Translations under genes and position numbers: made by a program
Source of the DNA: an uncultured Allobosea sp.
Lineage (GTDB): Bacteria > Pseudomonadota > Alphaproteobacteria > Rhizobiales > Beijerinckiaceae
Direction of reading: 5' to 3'
Assembly (NCBI RefSeq): GCF_945956895.1
Contig: NZ_CAMFJF010000028.1
Span: 1-50,104, forward strand
DNA: 50,104 nucleotides
Shown here: in pieces, positions 1 through 8,464 of the stretch
How the letters are laid out: each line of letters opens with the position of its first letter
Numbering within the stretch: the first letter of the stretch is position 1
Notes under the pieces: model-generated
Told to the model about the DNA's origin: nothing
The model's database searches: none
What the model saw: only the letters and a program-made list of their open reading frames with translations

Positions 1-1
1 G

Positions 2-2623
2 CTCCCGGATGAGCGCAGTGCGGCCCTCGTTGAAGCTCTGGCACCGGGGGGCCTTACCAAAGTCACCTTGGGCGGCATCTGGCGCGGCACGCGCCCTCCC
101 CCTGCATTGCTGCTGGAGGAAGTCGAAAAGCTGCGGGATCGGGCTCCAGAGGGCTGCGGGGCTCCCGCCTGTCAGCCTCCTGACACAACGACGACAGCGG
201 AAGCCCAACTCGCGCCTGTGGCTTTCAGCCCCCCTGCCGACTGGGGCTGGGACAACTCTAAAGACGGCTTACTGGTGTCAGGTGCCGAGATCATCGCCGT
301 AATGGCGCGCCATCTGGCACCGGGCGAACTGCTTTGGGGAGTAGCGCGGTCGAAGGATTACGAGACGAAATGGGGGGGCCGCCCGATCAGCCGGGATGAC
401 GCCCTGAGCGGGGGCGACAACCTAGCTTGGCTGATGCAACCTAAGAACGCGAATTATGTCTCTATGGGGGTGTTCGCGGAGGACGCATCGGGGAAGACCG
501 GCGAAAACCAACGCGGCATCGTTCGCATTGTGCTGGACGACGTGGGCACAAAGGCGAAGTTTCCCGATCTGCCCCCCACGATGGTCATCGAGACTTCGCC
601 GGGCAACTATCAGATCAGCTATTTTCTCGACGGTGTGGAGCGCGACATCCCGCGCGTGAAAGCCCTGCTGGCGGAATTGGCCCGGCTTGGCCTCACCGAC
701 AACGGCGCCGGTTCGACGGTGCGATATTTCCGCATCCCCGGCAGCAATGTGAAGCCCGAGCACAATAGCTTCCGGGACAAGGTGCGGGTCTGGGCTCCCG
801 AGCGGCGTTTCTCGTTGGAACAACTCGCCGAAGGGGTTGGTATCACGATCCCGGCTCCCGGCAGTGTGCCCGTGTCAGCGGGTAAGCTGGCACCGGCGGC
901 GCTGCTGGCACCGGGGGCGGACGATGAAGTGCGCGGCAACCTCGTCGCGCGCATGCTGAAATGCATCAAGAACGACGGGCGCTTCGACAGCCGGGACGAC
1001 TGGCTGAACATGTGCTTCGCGGCCCATAGCGCTTGCTATGGCGACCCTGCGGGACGCCACGCATTTGTGGATTGGTCGTATGGCGATCCCGCCGAAGCCG
1101 AACGCGTTTGGGACACGTTCAAGGGAGCGGAAAGCCTTGGGTATGGCTACCTTCTTGATCGCCTGCACGACGACGCCCAGCGCTATCCGCAGGCGCGGCG
1201 CCTGCACACCGAACTTCAGAACCGCAGGGCGAAGGACGTGTTCGGTGTGTTCTCTGACGAACAAGTCGCTCAGATCAGCATCGCCGCTGCTCGCGCCGTT
1301 CCCGAGCACATTCGGAAGCTCAACGCCGAGTATATCTATGTAGGCGACATCGACCGCATTGTGCGTCTCGACAAGCACGGACTGCCGGCAACGTATCAGC
1401 GCCGGGAGGCTTTCAAGGTCGAGCACGACAACAATGCCGCGCACCCCAAGCTTGGGACGCATTGGTTGCAGAATGCCGAGCGCCGCACGGCCAGGACGAT
1501 GGGCGTCTATCCACCGGGAACGGAGCCTGAAGGCGCCTTCAATCTGTGGCGGGGCCTAGCGCTCGATCCCAAGCCCGGCTCCTGGCCGAAGATCGAAAGC
1601 TACCTTCGGAACATCATCTGCGCGGGCGACATTGGAGCATATGCCTGGTTGACGCAGTGGATTGCCCGGATGGTCCAGTGCCCCCTGGAGCGCGGCGAGA
1701 CCGGCGTGGTGCTGATCGGCGCCCAGGGCACCGGCAAGAGCACGTTTGGCGAGATGTTGAAGCGTATGCTGGGCGAACACGCGGTCTCCCACATTACAGA
1801 CGGCCGGCACGCCTTCGGATTTAACCTCGGGATCGAAGGCAAACCGCTGCTTTGGTTTGAGGAAGCATTCTACGGCCACGATCCGCAGATGAAAGGGAAG
1901 CTCAAGTCGCTGGTCACGGACGGCACGGTCAGTATCGAGCCGAAAGGCGTGGATCGGCGGGCTTCCCGGAATATCGCGCACGTTCTCATCACGTCGAACG
2001 AGATTGCCGCTGTCCCTCTCGACGCCGACGATAGGCGGTTCACCATTCTGCGGGTCAGCGATGCAGGAGTGGGCGACAAGACGTATTTCGGGGAACTCCG
2101 GGCGGCTATCGAAGGCGACGAACTGCGCGCGTTCGGACACTGGTGTCTGGCCGTGGACCTGACCGGGTTCGATCATCGCGAGCCCTACATGACCGTCGCC
2201 AAGCAGCGGATGAAGGAAGCGGTCATGGTCCCGGAACTGGCATGGTGGTTGGAAGCGCTGGAAAGCGGCGTTGTACCGGGATTGCCTTCGGAGACGAACT
2301 GGCACCGCCTGCCGGTCACTGTGTCTAAGGATGCCTTCTATCGGGCCTATACGCAGTTCGTGTCAGAGAGGCGCGGACATGTTCGCTCGAAGGCGCAACT
2401 GCTCGATGCTATCGCTGGATATGCCCATATCCGGGAGGTGCGTCCCTGGATCGACAAGAACGGGCGCAAGCGCGCACCGTGGAGCATCGTCCTTCCGCCG
2501 CTGGACGAGTGCCGGAAGCGCTGGACGCAACGCGCTGGCCCCCGGAACTGGGATGCGGACGACGACACCGAACACACCCTTACGGACGGAACCGACACGC
2601 AGAACGACCCCGATGCAATCTGA
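2..2623 (+). CDS. Plasmid/phage-type primase-helicase (RepB-like primase, PriCT-2, DUF5906/SF3-like helicase), 5' end open
   Basis: The frame is open from the first bases of the window, so the true start may lie to the left; inner starts are TTG 68 and ATG 302. It likely primes and unwinds DNA during replication of a mobile element. Domains in order: an archaeo-eukaryotic-like primase region (about 450-800) with an acidic LDD motif and the RYFRIPGS...K signature of RepB-type primases; a PriCT-2 region (about 930-1180) with W-N-x-C-F-A and DWSYGD; and a helicase ATPase with Walker A GAQGTGKST (1718-1744), Walker B-like LLWFEEA (about 1849) and a TSNE motif (about 1993), as in DUF5906/SF3-like proteins. 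The C-terminal tail is acidic. Two unknown genes follow on the same strand after a repeat-rich gap. The family call is firm; whether the host element is a prophage, plasmid remnant or satellite is not shown. Confidence 0.85.
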   Translation, partial: LPDERSAALVEALAPGGLTKVTLGGIWRGTRPPPALLLEEVEKLRDRAPEGCGAPACQPPDTTTTAEAQLAPVAFSPPADWGWDNSKDGLLVSGAEIIAVMARHLAPGELLWGVARSKDYETKWGGRPISRDDALSGGDNLAWLMQPKNANYVSMGVFAEDASGKTGENQRGIVRIVLDDVGTKAKFPDLPPTMVIETSPGNYQISYFLDGVERDIPRVKALLAELARLGLTDNGAGSTVRYFRIPGSNVKPEHNSFRDKVRVWAPERRFSLEQLAEGVGITIPAPGSVPVSAGKLAPAALLAPGADDEVRGNLVARMLKCIKNDGRFDSRDDWLNMCFAAHSACYGDPAGRHAFVDWSYGDPAEAERVWDTFKGAESLGYGYLLDRLHDDAQRYPQARRLHTELQNRRAKDVFGVFSDEQVAQISIAAARAVPEHIRKLNAEYIYVGDIDRIVRLDKHGLPATYQRREAFKVEHDNNAAHPKLGTHWLQNAERRTARTMGVYPPGTEPEGAFNLWRGLALDPKPGSWPKIESYLRNIICAGDIGAYAWLTQWIARMVQCPLERGETGVVLIGAQGTGKSTFGEMLKRMLGEHAVSHITDGRHAFGFNLGIEGKPLLWFEEAFYGHDPQMKGKLKSLVTDGTVSIEPKGVDRRASRNIAHVLITSNEIAAVPLDADDRRFTILRVSDAGVGDKTYFGELRAAIEGDELRAFGHWCLAVDLTGFDHREPYMTVAKQRMKEAVMVPELAWWLEALESGVVPGLPSETNWHRLPVTVSKDAFYRAYTQFVSERRGHVRSKAQLLDAIAGYAHIREVRPWIDKNGRKRAPWSIVLPPLDECRKRWTQRAGPRNWDADDDTEHTLTDGTDTQNDPDAI

Positions 2624-3108
2624 CGCAGAGGCGGCGTTTTCCATGCCGGCACGCACGGTTGACCGGATGACCATGGGGACAACAGGGACAAGCTGTCCGC
2701 GAAAGCCTGCGGAGAAATGTGAGAGAGAGGACGGGGAGCGAAAGTGCAGCAGGACGAACTTCGTTTTCATACCTTTTCCTTTTTGCTTGTTCCTCTTGTC
2801 CCCTTTGTCCCCAATCTAAAATACTGAATAAATATCCGACACTTAGGCGTCTGCACCAAGTTCGATTTTGCTTGTCCCCCGCTTGTCCCCGAGCCGGAGA
2901 ACCTGTCCCGCCGCGCGTGTGCGTGTGTGAAGCCCGCGAGAGTGGGCCAGTCCCTCGCCCACTATCTCCCCCTCACTTCTCCGCAGGGCTTGTCCCCATC
3001 GGGATTCCAGCTTGTCCCCATGGTCGGTGCAGCCCCCCGCGCGCGCTTCCCGCAGCCTCGAAATAACGGTATCTGGATACCTCAACGCACCAGGGCTGGA
3101 GACAAGAT
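2624..3108. other. Gene-free stretch downstream of the primase: candidate replication origin
   Basis: No convincing coding frame is seen in these 485 bases. They hold six exact TTGTCCCC words on the plus strand, one GGGGACAA, and an AT-rich island (about 2813-2870) between the second and third TTGTCCCC copies. Iterated words flanking an AT-rich island next to a primase-helicase is the usual plan of a plasmid or phage origin. Function is inferred from this layout only. Confidence 0.45.
2675..3019. repeat. Iteron-like TTGTCCCC repeats
   Basis: Exact TTGTCCCC occurs at 2796, 2805, 2872, 2883, 2990 and 3012; GGGGACAA occurs at 2675, and near matches occur at 2684 (AGGGACAAG), 2787 (TTGTTCCT) and 2903 (CTGTCCCG). 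Units at 2787, 2796 and 2805 form a 9-bp tandem; 2872 and 2883 are 11 bp apart. All the exact plus-strand copies share one orientation, unlike random GC-rich sequence. Confidence 0.7.
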
Positions 3109-3693
3109 ATGCACAATCACTCCTCGCATCTCGGCTCTGACTTCGCCTCACGCGACCCCGCCCATCTCGCCCGCTGGCAAGCGGCGGTGCTGGCGGGGCG
3201 CGCGCGAGCGCCCCGCTGCACGGCAATCGCAAAATCCGGCGAACGCTGCCAACTGCCGGGAATGAAGTTCTCGGACCCCTGCCGCTGCCACCGGCATCTG
3301 CACGGGCTGGCGCGCGATCTTACGGATGAGCGCCGCCGCCCATGGCTGGAAGCCCTGTCCCGCAGAGCCAGCCGCCCTGTCATGTCCAGCACTGCTCGCA
3401 AGGCCCTCGCAGCCATCGAGCGCCGCCGCCTGCATCGGGCATGGCTGCGAGACCCGACCATCCCCGGCAGCACACTGCTGTTGGCACCGGACGACGAGGC
3501 ACGTGTGGCTGAAACACTCCTTCACCGCTTCGGGGTGGACCTGAACAACGAGACCCACACCGAAAGGGCTCGGGACCGCCTGAAATGGGCCTGCGTCCGC
3601 ATGTTGGGAGGCGCTGACCCCATCAAGGCCGGCTATCGCGTGAACGCCGCGCTGCGCGATGATGAGCGTTGGCGTAAGCGCACCTGCGCCTGA
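3109..3693 (+). CDS. Hypothetical protein with Cys/His cluster (accessory region)
   Basis: A basic 194-residue protein I do not recognise. Residues about 36-65 hold a cluster reading R-C-x7-G-E-R-C, then C-x-C-H-x-H, which could bind a metal ion, followed by an Arg-rich helical stretch. Short proteins with an R-C-...-S-G-x-R-C start occur in prophages and mobile elements, but I cannot name a family. It starts at ATG 3109, just after the TTGTCCCC repeat region, and is followed 18 bases later by another unknown gene on the same strand, so the two are probably co-transcribed. An element-borne DNA-binding role is possible but unproven. Confidence 0.6.
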   Translation: MHNHSSHLGSDFASRDPAHLARWQAAVLAGRARAPRCTAIAKSGERCQLPGMKFSDPCRCHRHLHGLARDLTDERRRPWLEALSRRASRPVMSSTARKALAAIERRRLHRAWLRDPTIPGSTLLLAPDDEARVAETLLHRFGVDLNNETHTERARDRLKWACVRMLGGADPIKAGYRVNAALRDDERWRKRTCA

Positions 3694-3711
3694 CACCAGC
3701 GGGAAACCCGA

Positions 3712-4131
3712 TTGACCGCCCTCGCGTACACACTTCGGCGTTATTCGACCGACACCCTCGCTACCATGCGCGAGCAGCGCAGCGCGATTGCCGGACAGCG
3801 CATCACGAAATCCCTGAAAGCGACCAACAAGCCCAGCACGAAGCCCCGTGCGAACTCGACTGGCAGTGAGCCCTTTCCAGTCGCCCGCATGGGCGAGTTT
3901 CACGAAGCATGGGCTGCACTGCGAAACACGCGAAACAAGCTCTCCCCCTTGCAGGAAAGCGACCTGCGGACGGCGCTGGAGAAGCATTTGACGGGCCGCA
4001 TCCCCGGCGATGTCTGGCGCAAGATGCTCAACGAGATAGAAGCGAAGCTTCGCGAGCGCGAGCCCCTTGCAGGCACGAGCATCGGACGGCGCAGGCCAGC
4101 CTATGAGCCAGAACCGCCGCAGGGCTGGTAG
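3712..4131 (+). CDS. Hypothetical protein (accessory region)
   Basis: A 139-residue basic protein from TTG 3712, preceded by GGGA at a good distance; ATG 3766 is an alternative giving 121 residues. The first half is rich in Lys, Arg, Ser and Thr and probably disordered. The second half (about residues 60-120) looks helical and amphipathic, with charged repeats such as L-R-T-A-L-E-K-H and E-I-E-A-K-L-R-E. No family is recognised. It lies 18 bases after the preceding unknown gene on the same strand and converges with the next gene, which ends at 4156. Confidence 0.5.
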   Translation: MTALAYTLRRYSTDTLATMREQRSAIAGQRITKSLKATNKPSTKPRANSTGSEPFPVARMGEFHEAWAALRNTRNKLSPLQESDLRTALEKHLTGRIPGDVWRKMLNEIEAKLREREPLAGTSIGRRRPAYEPEPPQGW

Positions 4132-4155
4132 CGCAGGGCTCTCCGGGGTTGCCCG

Positions 4156-4539
4156 TCAGCGCACCCAGTCCCGTGTTGCGGGCACATCCATTTCGTCTTC
4201 ACCCGGCCCGATGCCCATGACGACGACAAGGCCGCTGGCACGCAATTCCGTCTGGACAGCCGGAGCCTCTGTGTCATCAAACCAGACGCAATCGGCAGCC
4301 GCGCCAGCCGACTGCAAGGGCAGCACATGCCGTTTGATAAATTCGCGTCCGCGTTCGGACCACGCCGTCAGCCCATAGCAGCCGGCAGCGCCGTTTGATC
4401 TGATCTTGAGGTCAACGCCCGCTGTCCCGGCCACAAGCGGCACTTCGGGTGGCGGGGGTGGCGGCTCTAACGCTTTGCGCTCTGCGGCCAGCGCTGCCAG
4501 CGCAGCCCGTTTCGCTCTGGTCTTTGGTTGCCCTGCCAT
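4156..4539 (-). CDS. Hypothetical protein (accessory region)
   Basis: A 127-residue protein. ATG 4539 is chosen because a GAGGGGGG ribosome-binding site sits just upstream; a longer reading from 4584 lacks such support. It begins with a basic MAGQPKTRAKR segment, passes through a run of six prolines (about residues 28-33) and ends in an acidic domain with a G-L-V-V-V-M-G-I-G-P-G-E-D-E motif. Basic starts of this kind are common in small phage and plasmid proteins, but no family is evident. It is convergent with the gene ending at 4131 and lies 63 bases downstream of the membrane protein on the same strand. Confidence 0.55.
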   Translation of the reverse strand: MAGQPKTRAKRAALAALAAERKALEPPPPPPEVPLVAGTAGVDLKIRSNGAAGCYGLTAWSERGREFIKRHVLPLQSAGAAADCVWFDDTEAPAVQTELRASGLVVVMGIGPGEDEMDVPATRDWVR

Positions 4540-4602
4540 GCTGCCCCCCTCGCGCACACGCATAGGCGCATGATAGCAGACCAAAAAGGATCGAAAGTGC
4601 TG

Positions 4603-5421
4603 TCACCGGCCTCCATCGGCGAGCATTCGCAGCAACCGATACACGACGCTTGGAACGAAAAAGCCATCGGCCTCGCACATACGGAGGCGATGGATAAGGG
4701 CTTCAGCGTCGTAGATGCCCCCGTCGCTTTTCGAGCGTCCGATCTCGTTGAGTGTGTACAGGATACGCTCGCACGCGAGACGGAATGGATAGCGTAGCCT
4801 TCTCCGGAGATGGGCCACTGTGACGAGATGGACAGTTAGATAGCCCAGCACGATCAGTATCGGCCAGGCAGTCCAAGCGGTGTTGCGGGGCCTGAGCCCT
4901 TCCACCGATATGACGTCCGCGATGGCATTTAGGCCCCATGGAACATAGCCCGCGATTAACGCGACAAGCGCTAAAGCAACGGTAAGCGGGATCCCAATCC
5001 ACTCGCCAGATGCAATCGTTTGGTAGGGGCGGCCGGCCCACGCCGGATACAGATCAAGTCCTATTCTGCGAAGCAACGGATAAAGCTCACACTTCAGGTG
5101 CCAGACAACGAACCTCGCCGTAACTCTGTCGCACCAAAGGCGGCCATCTTGAAGGTAGCAGCTTGTCGCTTCATCAAGATCGTCACGAAAGCCTTCCTTA
5201 GCGAAGCCTACGCCTGGTCGAATTCCTTGGATGCTTTCCTGTTCGTTTTCTGCCTCCAGGCATTTGGAGGCCGCCTGCGTGAATGACGACCACAACTCAG
5301 ACTGGCGCAAGCTGTCAGCAATATCCGCTCTTGGGCCGCCATAAAGCGCGCGCATCACCTGCTCGCGCTTCTTCTCCTGCTCCTGCTCCCACTGCAACGC
5401 TACAGCAAGGCGAAATCCCAT
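4603..5421 (-). CDS. Putative two-helix membrane protein of unknown function (accessory region)
   Basis: A 272-residue protein. ATG 5421 is preceded by GGAGGT eight bases upstream, which decides it over a start 45 bases further out. The first 140 residues are charged and probably cytoplasmic (E-Q-E-Q-E-K-K-R near residue 15). Two hydrophobic segments follow: I-P-L-T-V-A-L-A-L-V-A-L-I-A-G and, after a short loop, W-P-I-L-I-V-L-G-Y-L-T-V. The last 70 residues are Arg-rich and soluble. GC content is visibly lower than in the core genes. No family is recognised. A large soluble domain plus two helices at the edge of a mobile region would fit cargo such as an exclusion or defence protein, but nothing in the sequence proves it. 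Confidence 0.6.
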   Translation of the reverse strand: MGFRLAVALQWEQEQEKKREQVMRALYGGPRADIADSLRQSELWSSFTQAASKCLEAENEQESIQGIRPGVGFAKEGFRDDLDEATSCYLQDGRLWCDRVTARFVVWHLKCELYPLLRRIGLDLYPAWAGRPYQTIASGEWIGIPLTVALALVALIAGYVPWGLNAIADVISVEGLRPRNTAWTAWPILIVLGYLTVHLVTVAHLRRRLRYPFRLACERILYTLNEIGRSKSDGGIYDAEALIHRLRMCEADGFFVPSVVYRLLRMLADGGR

Positions 5422-5683
5422 AGTGGCCGACCTCCAGTGCACAGGCCGATCTCTGATCTCAAACATTCACTGCCGCATCAAGCAGCCGGGCCGATTTAGT
5501 ATCGAGCCCTATCCAGACGGGGGTGGTCGTAAGGCGCGAAAGTTGAAAAACCTGCGATTTTGTCGGGGCGTCCGCGCGGTCCCGCGCGCCGCGCGTCGTC
5601 CGTGCCGGGGGGCTCCGGGACGGACGCGCGCGGGGCAGCGCGCGTATCGTATGCGAGGCAGCGCTCGCGCACGGGGGCAGGGT

Positions 5684-5704
5684 GCGCACGTGCGCTCACG
5701 TGAG
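5684..5704. repeat. Two abutting perfect palindromes with CACGTG cores
   Basis: GCGCACGTGCGC (5684-5695) and CTCACGTGAG (5695-5704) are both perfect palindromes and share one base. They sit in the gene-poor region outside the accessory genes. They could be protein-binding sites; no regulator is linked to them here. Confidence 0.55.
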
Positions 5705-5727
5705 GGTTGTGCCACGGCACGCGGCCA

Positions 5728-5964
5728 TCAGCGCCGAATGCCTCCCCGCCTGCGGGGCGATGCCAGTCCGTTTGCGAAGGCTTCGACAACAGCCGGTGCC
5801 AGCCCCGTACGCAGGGCGACCTGTTGAACCGGGAGCCTGCGCCGAACGAGAACCGTAAGGTCCAGGGTAGCAGGTACGAAACTCAGCAGCGCGAGCAGGC
5901 TGCGGCCTTCCGAAATCGTGCGCCCTATGACGAGAGCCCGCGTTGGCTTCAGGCGGCGAACCAT
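5728..5964 (-). CDS. Small hypothetical protein
   Basis: A 78-residue basic frame from ATG 5964 with a modest AGGGCGG upstream. Amino-acid make-up and codon use look coding, unlike the overlapping plus-strand frame, which is rich in Asn, Gln, Pro and Cys. A segment near residues 50-72 (V-Q-Q-V-A-L-R-T-G-L-A-P-A-V-V-E) has the spacing of a helix-turn-helix, and the ends are Arg-rich. It may be a small DNA-binding protein of the accessory region or chance. No family is recognised. Confidence 0.4.
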   Translation of the reverse strand: MVRRLKPTRALVIGRTISEGRSLLALLSFVPATLDLTVLVRRRLPVQQVALRTGLAPAVVEAFANGLASPRRRGGIRR

Positions 5965-6065
5965 GTCCGCCCTGACATGATCAACGGGAAGCAGTGTTCG
6001 ATGAGCATTGGGGAAGCCTCTGGTTGGTCACGAGGCCCGTCATTGTCCACATGAAACCGTGTCTG

Positions 6066-6118
6066 CCAACAAGGGCTTTGTTGGGTGATGTCGGGCGCGT
6101 AACGCGACACGCCCGACA
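6066..6118. repeat. Two stem-loops
   Basis: CCAACAA (6066-6072) pairs with TTGTTGG (6078-6084) around a 5-base loop. TGTCGGGCG (6089-6097) pairs with CGCCCGACA (6110-6118) around 12 bases that hold a further CGCG...CGCG. Neither is followed by a T run. Role unknown. Confidence 0.5.
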
Positions 6119-6137
6119 CGACGCTGCCCAATGAGAA

Positions 6138-6170
6138 AGGCGGCGACCATGCCGGGCACGGTAGCCGCCT
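6138..6170 (-). terminator. Probable rpoD transcription terminator
   Basis: AGGCGGC (6138-6144) pairs with GCCGCCT (6164-6170), and the inner parts ACC/GGT and TGC/GCA also pair, giving a long stem with two mismatches and a 3-base loop. Read on the minus strand it is followed by a short T-rich stretch (TTTCTC) and lies about 90 bases after the rpoD stop. A further stem-loop, CTGGCGGG with CCCGCCAG (6174-6196), lies between it and rpoD. Confidence 0.45.
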
Positions 6171-6259
6171 CTGCTGGCGGGGGCAGCGCCCGCCAGTTGC
6201 CCTAGTTCCTGCCCGACTTTCCAGAGAATCGCCTTAAGCCGTTGAAAAAACTAAAACAA

Positions 6260-8269
<2,010 letters not shown>

Positions 8270-8464
8270 CAATCAGCGCTCCGCACTCGCGCCGGGCATG
8301 ACCGAGAAAGTCATATACCGACGCATAAAAGGGCGGCGCGACCGCAGGCCCGGCGCGCTCACCCACCCAAATCCAGTTGCAGATGGCACCAGACGTCGTT
8401 GACGAATCGTGAACCACCCCACAGCTTGCGCGCATCGGACCGGCGTCCACCATTCGCTGGGCAA

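Larger units (their letters stand above)
5422..6259. other. Gene-poor, palindrome-rich stretch between accessory DNA and rpoD
   Basis: Only one weak short frame is seen here (5728-5964, minus). The stretch holds a GC-rich inverted repeat (5597-5603 with 5620-5626), two abutting perfect palindromes at 5684-5704, and four stem-loops at 6066-6196. No tRNA, integrase or obvious direct repeat marking an attachment site was found, so the exact right border of the accessory region stays open. Confidence 0.5.

Noticed and set aside
5707..6054. 115-codon plus-strand frame in the gap before rpoD
   Set aside because: Composition is unlike a folded protein, and the overlapping minus-strand frame looks more like coding sequence.
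5422..6259. tRNA or tmRNA fragment as integration target
   Set aside because: No T-loop sequence, CCA end or cloverleaf arms could be found in this stretch.
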